64,000 nt of DNA, taken from Chloroflexota bacterium (GTDB lineage: Bacteria > Chloroflexota > Anaerolineae > Anaerolineales > Villigracilaceae). Numbering within the stretch: the stretch's first letter is position 1; each line of letters begins with the position of its first letter. The position numbers and the translations under genes were made by a program. The DNA lies in the NCBI GenBank assembly GCA_013388685.1, contig JACAET010000055.1, positions 28,586 to 92,585 of the forward strand. Direction: 5' to 3'. The notes below the pieces were generated by a model. That model was not told the DNA's origin, ran no database searches, and worked only from the letters and a program-made list of their open reading frames with translations. Shown piece by piece: positions 7,253 to 15,765 of the stretch.

Positions 7253-9364
7253 TTACGGTCTTACCACAAACGCATCCTTTGTCTCCTCATACGCAAGGAC
7301 CACCACCCTTCCCCTTTCGAAATTCACATTGCCCAAATACGACAAGCGGTAATCGTTCGCGTCGTCCTTCACCCACACCTCCACCTGGTGAACACCCGGC
7401 TCAATTTCCAAAAACTCCAGCACCGAAATACGCCCGTTGCCGCTGATGCCCGACGGTTTATACGTTTCATCGAGAATCGTCGCGCCGTCCACAAGCACGC
7501 GCACACTCATCGGATAATGCCCGCCGCCGAAGATCTTCTCCGGATCGGCGCCTTCGGGCAAAGTGACTCCTTCGGGAATGTTTGCCAGTTGCACCTTGCC
7601 CCTCGTGTCCACCGCAACCCGCAGCGCCGAATTCTCCGCCGCCGACATGCCCGCCTTCACATCCAGCGGCAGAGCCAGCGCAAACAACCCTAACAGCAAT
7701 ACAGTACCAACCAACGCGCTCACCAGCGAAGGCACAAGTTTATCCCGCCCCTTCACCGGCGGCAGGACCGGCGCGGTCTTTTTCGATTGTGCATGGTCGT
7801 TGTGCAGGTCGTCCAAAAACTTCGCCACCGTCCGCGCGTCGCCGGGCGTCACCTCCAGCCAGTGTAAACCTGTGGTCACCAGCGCGGGGCGCAAATGCAG
7901 GCGGTTCAAAATCCAGTGCGCGTCTTCGCGGTTCAGCGCATCGTCATACGGATGCGACAGGATGACGACATCGCGCGCGCCCTCGCCGTTGAGCAGGGAT
8001 TTGATCCACTCGATGTTGACCGCGCCCACGCTCGGCAATACCGCCGTCACGACGCGCGCCGCTTCATCCCCGCCCCAGCCTGCCACAGCCACAGCAGCCT
8101 TTTCCCCGCTGACAGCCGCCCTCACCCCTACCCCCTCTCCCATAGGGAGAGGGGGATTCAGAAGCGAGTCGGGCAGCCCGCCCAGCGCCAGCGCCCGTTG
8201 ACTGGCGAACACCACCGTGACGGTGCGCCCCTCCTTCACCTCACGGCGCGCCGCGCCTCTGACCGCGTTGAAGGTCTGTTCGCTGTTGTAGCCGCCCTTC
8301 AATTCGATTGCATTAGTCGGACATGCCCCCACACAAATGCCGCAGCCCGTACATTGCGCAGCGTTGATGACCGCCAGTTTTTGGTAGCCTGAGTCATCGT
8401 CCCGTTGAACCATGCGGATGGCGTCATACGGACATTCGGCGTAGCAGAGAACGCATCCCGTGCATTTGGCGTCGGTGACAAGCGCAGGTCCGAGGTCCCG
8501 ACCTGAGGCGAGCCAGGGAAGCAGGAAAAGGCTCCCACCGATGAAAATCGCAAGTCCCCAGAAAATCACGTTCCCCATTTTGTCTATCAGGGGCAGAAAG
8601 CCGAGATAGTAGGCGTCCATCGGTACGGATTCGATCAACGTGGAGAGGTCGGCTGGCGCGAAGGATTGGGTGGGTTTGATGAGCGAGAGGACGACCAGCC
8701 CGACGACCGCCTGAACGCTCACCCAGCGCGGCGACCACCAGCGGGCGCGCGAGAGCCGCAGTCCGTGAATGTAGATGCCGAGGAACCCGATGAGCGGCAG
8801 GAAGACATGCAAAAAGAGGATAATGACAAAGTTGGAAAACGTGCGCGAGGCGATGTCTGGGGCGACATAGGTGAGACCCGAAGTGCCAGCCAGCGTTTCC
8901 ATCATGTATTCGGTCATCCATTGGGCGCGCTGGTCCCACACCAGCCAGTAGCCCATCGTGCCGACCAGCCAGGTGACCGCCAGCATAATCCAGCCGCTCG
9001 TCCATGCCAGCCAGCGCTGCCCCCAAAACTTGTCGCTGACGAACATCTTGACGAGGTGCAGGATGGTGAGCAGAATCATGGCGTCTGAGGCGTAGCGATG
9101 CACGCTGCGCATGAGCGAGCCGAACCAGTTGGAGTCGATTTTCTCAACGGTGGCATACGCCACATCCAGACCAGGGCGGTAGATAATCGTGAGATACGCG
9201 CCCGTAGCAATGAGAACGACCAACATGAAGATGGTCAGCGTGCCGAGGTGATAGAGCGGATTGAAATCCGATTTGGCAAAACGGTTGACGAGGCTTTCGA
9301 TGAAAGCCCAGGCTTTTTCGATGCGGCGCATGAAGCGCCGTTCGGTGTAAAGTTGTTTGGTCAT
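7253..9364 (-). CDS. Cytochrome b (N-terminal type) fused to a 2x[4Fe-4S] ferredoxin domain
   Basis: A 703-residue membrane redox protein. Residues about 35-205 form a cytochrome b/b6 N-terminal module with four heme ligands in two H-x13-H pairs: His89/His103 and His186/His200. After more helices comes a ferredoxin domain with two motifs, CTGCVLCYAECP and CTGCGICVGACP, each binding a [4Fe-4S] cluster. A Rossmann-like segment of about 150 residues, a membrane helix and an exported beta-rich tail follow. It likely passes electrons between quinones and a soluble or periplasmic partner; the partner is unknown. A 39-bp repeat lies in frame at 8122-8160. The ATG at 9364 has CCGGAAG upstream; a TTG one codon earlier is possible. 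Confidence 0.85.
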   Translation of the reverse strand: MTKQLYTERRFMRRIEKAWAFIESLVNRFAKSDFNPLYHLGTLTIFMLVVLIATGAYLTIIYRPGLDVAYATVEKIDSNWFGSLMRSVHRYASDAMILLTILHLVKMFVSDKFWGQRWLAWTSGWIMLAVTWLVGTMGYWLVWDQRAQWMTEYMMETLAGTSGLTYVAPDIASRTFSNFVIILFLHVFLPLIGFLGIYIHGLRLSRARWWSPRWVSVQAVVGLVVLSLIKPTQSFAPADLSTLIESVPMDAYYLGFLPLIDKMGNVIFWGLAIFIGGSLFLLPWLASGRDLGPALVTDAKCTGCVLCYAECPYDAIRMVQRDDDSGYQKLAVINAAQCTGCGICVGACPTNAIELKGGYNSEQTFNAVRGAARREVKEGRTVTVVFASQRALALGGLPDSLLNPPLPMGEGVGVRAAVSGEKAAVAVAGWGGDEAARVVTAVLPSVGAVNIEWIKSLLNGEGARDVVILSHPYDDALNREDAHWILNRLHLRPALVTTGLHWLEVTPGDARTVAKFLDDLHNDHAQSKKTAPVLPPVKGRDKLVPSLVSALVGTVLLLGLFALALPLDVKAGMSAAENSALRVAVDTRGKVQLANIPEGVTLPEGADPEKIFGGGHYPMSVRVLVDGATILDETYKPSGISGNGRISVLEFLEIEPGVHQVEVWVKDDANDYRLSYLGNVNFERGRVVVLAYEETKDAFVVRP
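8122..8160 (-). repeat. 39-bp palindromic repeat inside the cytochrome b/ferredoxin gene
   Basis: The arms CCCCCTCTCCC and GGGAGAGGGGG form a hairpin. The unit is 13 codons long and is read in frame as [13 protein letters not shown]. It lies in a linker after the ferredoxin motifs. The same unit occurs in frame in the copper ATPase at 10664-10702. Confidence 0.85.
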
Positions 9365-9400
9365 CAAGAATCTTCCGGTTTTACAAAATTTCGGCGGCTA

Positions 9401-9511
9401 ATTAGCGAGCGCAATTTGCGAGCGTATCGAGACCACCTGTTTTCAAAAGTATTTTTGTAACAGGAAACGCTTTGCTTACTGGTGGTCTCAATATGCCCTT
9501 CGCAACGAGCG
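9401..9511. repeat. Inverted-repeat element in the 420-bp gap 9365-9786
   Basis: The core arms GAGACCACC (9429-9437) and GGTGGTCTC (9481-9489) are perfect. The outer flanks, with GAGCGC and GCGCTC, extend the match imperfectly. The rest of the gap holds the repeat at 9592-9668 and short ACAGAT/ATCTGT runs. No gene was seen in the gap. Confidence 0.65.
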
Positions 9512-9591
9512 CTCAGAAAGTATTTTGAAATTCGTTCTAAACTACAGATGAACACAGATAAATAAGATTTGAGAGTGCTCTGTTGCGAGGA

Positions 9592-9668
9592 TGTCATTGC
9601 GAGCCGCCGCAAGCGGCGAAGCAATCCCCTTGCCGGCTGGGAGACTGCTTCGCTTCGCTCGCAGTGAC
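9592..9668. repeat. Inverted intergenic repeat, CATTGCGAG type, second unit
   Basis: Ends TGTCATTGCGAG and CTCGCAGTGACA with inner GAAGCAATCC. It is the same family as 1681-1780. Confidence 0.75.
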
Positions 9669-9786
9669 ATACTTTGAGAGTGTTTGCAACAGAGCAATTT
9701 GAGAGCATTTTCACGGTTGCTTTCTCAAAAAAATCAGTGTCCATCCGTGTGTATCTGTGGTGAATGTTGATTTTCAAAACGCTCTC

Positions 9787-12255
9787 TCAGGGCTGCTCAA
9801 CCACCGATTCTTCTTGATGCAACAACGGATACTTATTCATCCGCATGGCGTTGGCGGTGACGAAGACACTGCTCATCACCATCGCCAGCGCCGCGAAAAC
9901 GGGCTTCATCAGCCCCGCCATCGCCAGACCCACGCCGAGGATGTTGTAGATGAACGCCCAGCCGAGATTTTCCTTCACGCGGCGCATGGCGGTCTTCGAG
10001 AGGTCAAACAACCACGGCACGGCGCGCAGATCGTCGCGCATCAACACCACGTCCGCCGCGCTGCGCGCTACGTCTGTGCCGTGATTCATCGCCAGCCCAA
10101 TTGTGGAGGCGGCAAGCGCGGGACCGTCGTTGATTCCGTCGCCAATCATGGCGGCGCTGCCCGCAAGATGCGACATCTTCTCATCGGGACTCAACCCCGC
10201 CTTTACGGGAATTCCCAGCGCCTCTTCCCACCTCCTGCCTGCCCTCTCCTCGTCGCCTGTCAGCACGCTGAGACTGAGTCCGCGAGACTGCAATTGATGT
10301 AAAACATCCCTCGCCTCCTCGCGGACCGTCTCACCGAGCCCCACCAGCCCCCGAACCTGCCCGCCCCACCCCGCAAAGACAACCACCTGCCCCGCCTCTC
10401 TCATCGATTCCGCGCGTTGTTTGATTTCGTTTGAAATTGTCAAGCCGTTCTGTGCAATCAGGCGTTCGTTGCCGATGAAGATTGGTAACTGGTTATTGGG
10501 TATTGGTAATTCGGCAATGACGCCCATGCCGGGGATGGCTTTGAAGGATACGGGTTTGATGAATTCCACTTCATTGGCTTTTGCAAACTCAACAATGGCT
10601 TTTGCGAGAGGGTGTTCCGACTCGTTTTCCACAGAGCCGACAATCTGAAGAAAGTCTTTTTCCCTCACCCCTAACCCCTCTCCCATGGGGAGAGGGGGAT
10701 TCCGACTCCCTTCTCCTTTTGGGAGAAGGGCTGGTGATGAGGGAACAAACACCTCCCTCACCCTCATCGGCAACTTCGTCAATGTGCCGGTCTTATCGAA
10801 GAAGATTTTCTCCACTTTTGCCAGCCATTCCAGCGCGGACGTGCTGCGCAGGATGACGCCTGACTCGGCGGCGCGCCCCAGCGAGAGCCACAACGTCAGC
10901 GGAGTTGCCAGCCCCAGCGCGCACGGACAGGCAATCAAAAGCACAGACAACGCAACGAGCAATCCCTCTTCGACGCCCGATTGATGATTCCAAAACAGAA
11001 ACGCAATCGCCGCCAGGCTCAATGCAATGGGAGTCATCCACGCGGAGAGTTTATCCGCCAGCCGCTCGAGAGGAGAGCGATTCCACAACGCCTCATGCAG
11101 CAGGCGGCTGATTTGCCCGGCTGCCGTCGAAGCGCCGACAGCGGTGGCGATGATTTCGACCCCCCCGTCCAGGTTCAGGGTCCCCGCGCGAACCGTATCG
11201 CCGGGACGATGAGTCACAGGGCGCGGTTCGCCTGTCAGCAGGGATTCGTCCACATCCCCTTCGCCTGTTGCGATGAGTCCATCCACGGGGAACTTTTCGC
11301 CGGGGCGCACGCGCACGCGCTGACCAGCGCGCAACTCCGCGACGCGCACGACTTTATCGCCTTCAGCGGTCACGATGGTCGCCTCATCCGGGATTTGCTC
11401 GAGCAGCCGCATCACCGCCTGACTGCTGGATTTGTGCGCCTGCATCTCCAGCCAGCGTCCTATCGAAACCAAAAAGATGAGCATCGTTGCCGTGTCGAAA
11501 TACAAGTCGCCGTGACCGGCGATGAGATTGCGCACGGAAAGCCCGAACGCAGAGAACGTGCCGATGGTGATGAGCGTGTGAATGTTTGGCTGTCCGCGCA
11601 GTAAACTGGCAAGCCCCGCGCGCAGGATGGGCAGACCGAGCAAAATCAAAACAGGCAGGCTGGTGACGAGCATCATCACTTGAAAGAAATCCACCAGCGG
11701 CTGCGATTCGGGCGTCGCCCAGCCGAAAATTTCGCGCGCGTAAATCCCCGCGCCGACAATCATATCGTGCAGAACCATCACGCCGCCAATCAGCAGCCGC
11801 ATATAAAACGACTCTTCCTCGTCGCGCGGCGTTTCGTTTGGCAGCGTTGCCTGATAGCCGAGCGAACGCACGCGCTTTTTGAGTAATTGGCAATTGGTAA
11901 TTTTTGAGTCGTAGGTGATGTTGGCTTGCCCCTGGATGAAACTAACCTCGGCGTCCACCACGCCCTTTGTGCGTTTGAGCTGTTCGCCGACCAGCCACGC
12001 ACAGGAGGAACACCACATGCCGCTTAGGGTGAGGACGACTGCATCGGTTCTGCCCTGGACTTGAGCAGGCGCAAGAGAACGCCCGCTACGCGCCGCCTCC
12101 TCAAGCGGACTCTCCGCCAAAAGCGCCGCCACCTCCCTGCACGAGGGACAGCAGAAGACGTCGCCTGCTTTGTTCGTGAGGGGATGCAGCGTCGTCAATC
12201 CGCACACCGAGCAGGTGGAAAGGGAGCGGGAGGGGGTTGCGGCTGCCGTCACCAT
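9787..12255 (-). CDS. Copper-translocating P-type ATPase (CcoI/CopA-like)
   Basis: An 822-residue P1B-type ATPase. In order: an N-terminal Cys cluster (CSVCG and CCPSC), an HMA domain with GMWCSSC, eight membrane helices, the CPC ion motif in [12 protein letters not shown], the phosphorylation site DKTGTLT, the N-domain HP motif in SEHPLAK, and GDGIND. This build matches the CcoI/FixI group that supplies copper to heme-copper oxidases, which fits the oxidase operon just upstream. The ATG at 12255 overlaps the stop of the preceding gene by 7 nt, showing translational coupling. Short repeats enter the frame at 10481-10514, 10664-10740 and 11883-11903. Confidence 0.93.
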   Translation of the reverse strand: MVTAAATPSRSLSTCSVCGLTTLHPLTNKAGDVFCCPSCREVAALLAESPLEEAARSGRSLAPAQVQGRTDAVVLTLSGMWCSSCAWLVGEQLKRTKGVVDAEVSFIQGQANITYDSKITNCQLLKKRVRSLGYQATLPNETPRDEEESFYMRLLIGGVMVLHDMIVGAGIYAREIFGWATPESQPLVDFFQVMMLVTSLPVLILLGLPILRAGLASLLRGQPNIHTLITIGTFSAFGLSVRNLIAGHGDLYFDTATMLIFLVSIGRWLEMQAHKSSSQAVMRLLEQIPDEATIVTAEGDKVVRVAELRAGQRVRVRPGEKFPVDGLIATGEGDVDESLLTGEPRPVTHRPGDTVRAGTLNLDGGVEIIATAVGASTAAGQISRLLHEALWNRSPLERLADKLSAWMTPIALSLAAIAFLFWNHQSGVEEGLLVALSVLLIACPCALGLATPLTLWLSLGRAAESGVILRSTSALEWLAKVEKIFFDKTGTLTKLPMRVREVFVPSSPALLPKGEGSRNPPLPMGEGLGVREKDFLQIVGSVENESEHPLAKAIVEFAKANEVEFIKPVSFKAIPGMGVIAELPIPNNQLPIFIGNERLIAQNGLTISNEIKQRAESMREAGQVVVFAGWGGQVRGLVGLGETVREEARDVLHQLQSRGLSLSVLTGDEERAGRRWEEALGIPVKAGLSPDEKMSHLAGSAAMIGDGINDGPALAASTIGLAMNHGTDVARSAADVVLMRDDLRAVPWLFDLSKTAMRRVKENLGWAFIYNILGVGLAMAGLMKPVFAALAMVMSSVFVTANAMRMNKYPLLHQEESVVEQP
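10481..10514 (-). repeat. In-frame short repeat, ATTGGTAACTGG type, in the ATPase gene
   Basis: The unit starts ATTGGTAACTGG and ends ATTGGTAATTCGG. It encodes [11 protein letters not shown] in the nucleotide-binding domain. The 12-mer recurs in the E2 gene (about 58646) and between genes at 24698. Confidence 0.7.
10664..10740 (-). repeat. Two palindromic repeats in frame in the ATPase gene
   Basis: 10664-10702 is the 39-bp unit read as [13 protein letters not shown], with two or three base changes from the copy at 8122-8160. The next unit, about 10703-10740, has arms CCCTTCTCC and GGAGAAGGG and is read as [11 protein letters not shown]. Both sit just after DKTGTLT, in the loop that leads into the N-domain. 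Confidence 0.8.
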
Positions 12256-12917
12256 AACATCGCCCCTGCAAGCATGAAATGCCCAACCATACCCAGCGAG
12301 GCGAAGCCGCGCATGGCAAACTGAAAGCCGAAGGTCATCATCACCAGCGAAGCCAGACTTCTCGACCATGTTCTGGAAACGGTCTTTTGCGCCAGCCACT
12401 TGACAGCAAATAAACTCGGCAGGGTGGCAAGACCGAACACAATCATGTTCAAGGCACCTTGCATGGCACTTCCCGATGTGATTGCGGGAATCAATGCGGT
12501 GAGGACCAGTCCGCAGGGGAGCAAGCCCCAAAGCATACCGGCGAGGAACGGCGCGGGGGAGTTGAGGCCGCGCATGGTGCGTCCCCATGAGGAGACAAGG
12601 TTTGAAAACAAGAGTTCGGGCGATTTGGCAATTCCGATGAAGGCGAACGCCATGTAAAAGGTGATGCCGGCAAACAGGATGGAGAGCAGTCCTTGCAGGC
12701 GAGGGAGGGGGATGAAGAAAAGGCCCAGGGTCTCGCCGAGCAAGCCAAAGGTCAGACCGAGAAGCGTGTATGTAGTGATGCGTCCCGCGTGGGCCAGCAT
12801 CCATGCGAATCGGTTTTGGAAGGAGGGCTGTCTGTCAAAGAGAATGATCACGGCGCTGCACATCCCCACACAGTGACCGAGGCTTCCGAGCAGACCAAGC
12901 AGAAAGGATGCAAGCAT
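12249..12917 (-). CDS. TauE/SafE-like membrane protein near the copper ATPase
   Basis: A 222-residue protein with about six membrane helices. The start [18 protein letters not shown] is the hallmark of the sulfite exporter TauE/SafE-like family (also called UreH/CcoH-like transmembrane proteins) that accompanies copper ATPases of the CcoI type. The Cys-containing GHCVGMC turn may bind metal (inference). Its stop overlaps the ATPase start in ATGGTGA. The ATG at 12917 matches the usual family start; a TTG at 12971 lies in a repeat and is less likely. A role in copper delivery to the oxidase encoded upstream is inferred. Confidence 0.85.
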   Translation of the reverse strand: MLASFLLGLLGSLGHCVGMCSAVIILFDRQPSFQNRFAWMLAHAGRITTYTLLGLTFGLLGETLGLFFIPLPRLQGLLSILFAGITFYMAFAFIGIAKSPELLFSNLVSSWGRTMRGLNSPAPFLAGMLWGLLPCGLVLTALIPAITSGSAMQGALNMIVFGLATLPSLFAVKWLAQKTVSRTWSRSLASLVMMTFGFQFAMRGFASLGMVGHFMLAGAMLW

Positions 12918-12940
12918 GTCATTACCACTAAGCGATAGAC

Positions 12941-13089
12941 AGACTTCGGAAGTCTTAATGAGCTTTAACAAAATAATCCCGTAATGTTGCGTAGGGTGCG
13001 TTCTCTTACGCGCCCGTCAACGTTAGAGAACGTTGACTACGCGGTTGCGGCACTTAATTGTAAAACTTCATAATAGACTTCCGAAGTCT
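12941..13089. repeat. Composite repeat: palindromes flanking a family A unit
   Basis: A 15-bp palindrome, AGACTTCGGAAGTCT (12941-12955), and its counterpart AGACTTCCGAAGTCT (13075-13089) flank a family A unit at 12990-13052 that contains CAACGTTAGAGAACGTTG. A related hairpin is at 57910-57942. It fills the gap between the oxidase operon and the copper genes. Confidence 0.75.
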
Positions 13090-13095
13090 CTGAAA

Positions 13096-14820
13096 CTAAC
13101 GGATGAACCACGTCCTGCCGAGCAGCCACCAGTTGGTGAGATAGTAAACGGCAAACCAGACGAGGAAGGCAAAGACCAGAACGAGCGTGCCGCGCGGCTG
13201 GTTTTGCTTGTCTTCCATTTGCCGGTCGGTCAGTTTGGTGGATTCGAGCAGGGGGTTGTGCGTGCCCGCCGTGAGGAGCAGACTGCTCGCCTCCAGACGC
13301 GGACCGGTGAGGATGGAGGTCAGGACGATGGTCACGTACATGATGCCGCCGATGACCGCAATGAGCGCGCCGATGCCAAAGATGGCGAGGGTGAGGTCAA
13401 CGGTGCCGGGCACGACGCCTGCGAAGGTGATGTCCCAGTTGCGGCGGGAAACGCCCTGCAAGCCGCTGGTAATCATGCCCAGAGAGACCAACGCCGTGCC
13501 TCCGCCGAACACGTACGGCTGCCAGACCGCCCACTTCTTGAGTTTCAATTCCTTGCGGAAGATGAGCGGGATGACGTAGTAGGTGAAGCCCATGAAGGCA
13601 GTCGTCGTGCCGCCGACGACAGTGGCATGGAAGTGACCGGGCAGGCGCAGGGTGTTGTGCGCCAGCATGTTGATTTGCTCGGTGCCGATGGTCACGCCGG
13701 TCACGCCGCCGATCCAGCCGAACAGGATCATGGACATGATCAGCGCGCCGAAGCCCGGTTCGTTCCACGGTCCGTTGCGGAGCCAGCCGAACAAACCTTT
13801 GCGGTAGCCTTTGGCGCGCAGGGCAATCTCCATTGCGGCGGGGATCGAGAAGGCGTGCATCATCGAGCCGAGAACCGCAAGGTACATGGCATAAGAGGTG
13901 TTGACGGCTTTCCAGCCGAATGTCAACCCCGGATCCACCAGCAGGTGATGCGCCGAGCCAAGATTGATGAAGAACAGGTACAGAATGAAGGCGAGGCGCG
14001 AGAACTTCTCGTTGACGGGACGGATGCCAACAGTCATCTGCGCCAGCGCGTACCAGATGGCAACCATTGCCGCCAGGTTGACTTGCTGCGCGGGATGCCC
14101 AAAGCCCCAGAAGAAGTTGCGGTAAATGCCAGGGTCGAAGTCCATCAGCCCCAGCGACCAGAAGAAGGCAGGCACGATGGCTGCCGCGCCTTCGAGCAGG
14201 GTGTAGGTGGCAAGAATGGCGGCGGTCATCAAGCCGAAGACCACCAGCGGAAGCGAGCCTTCGAAGCGGGCTTCGCGTTTGGCCACCACGATGTTGATGA
14301 AGAATGTGATCACCGCAATCAGCGCGCCGACCGCGAACAGGATGTAGCTGAGATAGAACAACGGGTGCGCCTTCATCGGGACGTAGGCGGTAAAGGTGAC
14401 GATGCTGTTGGTATCGAACAACACCACAAAGTTCGCCATTAACCCGCCGACGGTCATCAAAATGAAACCAAACCAGGCAAGTTTGGGCGCGGCGTGACGC
14501 GCATTCAACAGCACGGTTGAGCCGAAATGCAGTCCTGCCATCTCGAAGAAGACGATCCATGCCACGAGCATGTCAATGCCGTGCAGTGTGAGCAGGCGGT
14601 AGAACCAGAGCGCGTCGAGCAAATGAATCGCCTGCCAGCGGGTCAAGGCGATCAACAGGGCGGCGATCCCGCCCAACACGAGACACACAACCGCCATCAC
14701 CGCATTGGCAATGACCAGCCGCTCGGTGTGCATGTCCACTTTGAGGGTGGTGACAGGGCAGGCGCGGTAGTCGTCCTTCGCGTCCTTTGCCCAGGGGAAT
14801 GTGGGAGAAAGTGCAGACAT
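13096..14820 (-). CDS. Heme-copper oxidase subunit I, Tyr-less; candidate nitric oxide reductase
   Basis: A 574-residue protein with at least 12 membrane helices. Expected metal ligands are present: His80 (low-spin heme), His242 (CuB, in GHPAQQ), His291/His292 (CuB, in SAHHL), His396 and His398 (hemes, in LPGHFHAT). In oxygen reductases of the A and B types the motif is GHPxxY, with Tyr four residues after His covalently linked to it; here residue 246 is Gln. Loss of this Tyr is known in heme-copper enzymes that reduce nitric oxide, so an eNOR-like NO reductase is inferred; a divergent oxygen reductase is the alternative. An AGGAGG site lies upstream. The subunit II stop is 11 nt before the start. 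Confidence 0.85.
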   Translation of the reverse strand: MSALSPTFPWAKDAKDDYRACPVTTLKVDMHTERLVIANAVMAVVCLVLGGIAALLIALTRWQAIHLLDALWFYRLLTLHGIDMLVAWIVFFEMAGLHFGSTVLLNARHAAPKLAWFGFILMTVGGLMANFVVLFDTNSIVTFTAYVPMKAHPLFYLSYILFAVGALIAVITFFINIVVAKREARFEGSLPLVVFGLMTAAILATYTLLEGAAAIVPAFFWSLGLMDFDPGIYRNFFWGFGHPAQQVNLAAMVAIWYALAQMTVGIRPVNEKFSRLAFILYLFFINLGSAHHLLVDPGLTFGWKAVNTSYAMYLAVLGSMMHAFSIPAAMEIALRAKGYRKGLFGWLRNGPWNEPGFGALIMSMILFGWIGGVTGVTIGTEQINMLAHNTLRLPGHFHATVVGGTTTAFMGFTYYVIPLIFRKELKLKKWAVWQPYVFGGGTALVSLGMITSGLQGVSRRNWDITFAGVVPGTVDLTLAIFGIGALIAVIGGIMYVTIVLTSILTGPRLEASSLLLTAGTHNPLLESTKLTDRQMEDKQNQPRGTLVLVFAFLVWFAVYYLTNWWLLGRTWFIR

Positions 14821-14831
14821 TGTATCGCCTC

Positions 14832-15350
14832 CTATTTCACAATGATCTTGCCGACCATGGTGTGATGACCCAGGAAGCAGTACTCATTGCACACGATGGT
14901 GAATTCGCCAACGCTGGTCGGCGTGATGGTCGCGACATAGTCATACCCAGGCACCACCTGCAAGTTGATGTTCACGGGCTGGAGCGAGAAGCCGTGGTTG
15001 TATTCCATCGAGGAAATGTGCAGGCGATATTCCTTCCCCTTCTCCAACTGCAAAATCGGATACCACTGCCAGGTGCTGGCGCGCAGGTACACGTCACTGC
15101 CGGGAGGCGGCGCCACTACAGGGATGCCGTTTTCCTCGCCGATTTGATATTTCGCCACAAAATCGTTCACTGTTGCGGCGAATTCCTGCGGGGTCGTTCT
15201 ATACGTCTCCGTGGGAACGTTCTGTTTTCCCATGAAATACCAGAGCGGCATCATGATGGTCAGGAAAATGCACCAAACCAGCGCCACAGTCAGCCAGGTC
15301 TTTTCCAACCGACCCATCGGCTTCCACCAGGTTTGTTCGGGAGCCAACAT
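14832..15350 (-). CDS. Heme-copper oxidase subunit II with CuA site
   Basis: A 172-residue protein with one N-terminal membrane helix (about residues 18-40) and a cupredoxin domain outside. The CuA site is complete: His119, then Cys154, Glu156, Cys158, His162 and Met165 in CNEYCFLGHHTM. So the enzyme should take electrons from a cytochrome c or similar donor, and the lipoprotein cytochrome c encoded next door is the obvious candidate. One short N-terminal helix is typical of B-family (ba3-like) subunit II. AAAGGAG lies upstream of the ATG. It is the second gene of the three-gene operon. Confidence 0.92.
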   Translation of the reverse strand: MLAPEQTWWKPMGRLEKTWLTVALVWCIFLTIMMPLWYFMGKQNVPTETYRTTPQEFAATVNDFVAKYQIGEENGIPVVAPPPGSDVYLRASTWQWYPILQLEKGKEYRLHISSMEYNHGFSLQPVNINLQVVPGYDYVATITPTSVGEFTIVCNEYCFLGHHTMVGKIIVK

Positions 15351-15375
15351 AATCTCTTCTCCTTTCGGGTCCCGC

Positions 15376-15534
15376 CTACGGAACGGGCGGCACGGTCAAT
15401 AGGTCATAGATCCCCCAAACGTTATAAAGGACGCCGCTGATCAACAACGACAGCAAAAACAACAGCCAGATGTTATCGAACACCTTTTGCCACTTCTCGG
15501 CGAATGGGTCTTCACGTTTTTCCTTCTCAGACAT
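15376..15534 (-). CDS. Small single-helix oxidase subunit (52 residues)
   Basis: Residues 1-20 are charged (MSEKEKREDPFAEKWQK start), followed by one membrane helix at about residues 22-42 and a short Pro-rich end. AGAAGGAG sits 6 nt before the ATG, a very good ribosome site. It is the first gene of the oxidase operon, 25 nt before subunit II. B-family oxidases such as ba3 have a comparable one-helix subunit IIa, so this is probably its counterpart; that match is by position and topology only. Confidence 0.8.
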   Translation of the reverse strand: MSEKEKREDPFAEKWQKVFDNIWLLFLLSLLISGVLYNVWGIYDLLTVPPVP

Positions 15535-15628
15535 GGCGGTCTCCTTCTGTTGAATTTAGAATGTGCCTATTTTCACAATTTTTGTCTAATAACTTTTTGT
15601 TATGGTAGCAGATAAGTTTTGTTGATGC

Positions 15629-15644
15629 TGTAACTAAAGTCACA
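15629..15644. promoter_or_regulatory. CRP/FNR-like site 1
   Basis: TGTAACTAAAGTCACA: half-sites TGTAAC and GTCACA around a 4-bp centre. It differs from site 2 at only two positions. Confidence 0.55.
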
Positions 15645-15685
15645 GGAAGGGATGAAAGCGCAGGGATGCTTCCGCCCGCCGGAAC

Positions 15686-15701
15686 TGTAACTTAAGTCAC
15701 T
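15686..15701. promoter_or_regulatory. CRP/FNR-like site 2
   Basis: TGTAACTTAAGTCACT: the same half-sites as site 1, 57 bp away. The inverted layout is typical for CRP/FNR-family regulators that respond to low oxygen or NO, but the regulator is not in the window. Confidence 0.55.
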
Positions 15702-15765
15702 GCCCAGCCGCCTGAATTTGCATATAATCTGTCCAGATTTTGGAACTTAATTTCAGGAGAACGAA

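Larger units (their letters stand above)
15535..15765. promoter_or_regulatory. Divergent promoter region between oxidase operon and cytochrome c
   Basis: A 231-bp AT-rich gap between genes on opposite strands. It contains two matching 16-bp sites (listed separately) and a possible -10 box, CATATAATCT, at about 15720-15729 for the cytochrome c gene. The arrangement suggests joint control of oxidase and electron donor. Confidence 0.6.

Noticed and set aside
10981..11604. Plus-strand frame within the copper ATPase gene
   Set aside because: Antisense shadow; the ATPase on the minus strand has all motifs.
9787..12804. ATPase frame extended to 12804
   Set aside because: The extension overlaps the TauE/SafE-like gene in another frame; the ATG at 12255 overlapping that gene's stop is the natural start.
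13033..14442. Long open frame of 469 codons on the plus strand
   Set aside because: It is antisense to the oxidase subunit I gene, rich in Arg/Gly/Glu as expected from the reverse frame of a GC-rich membrane protein gene.
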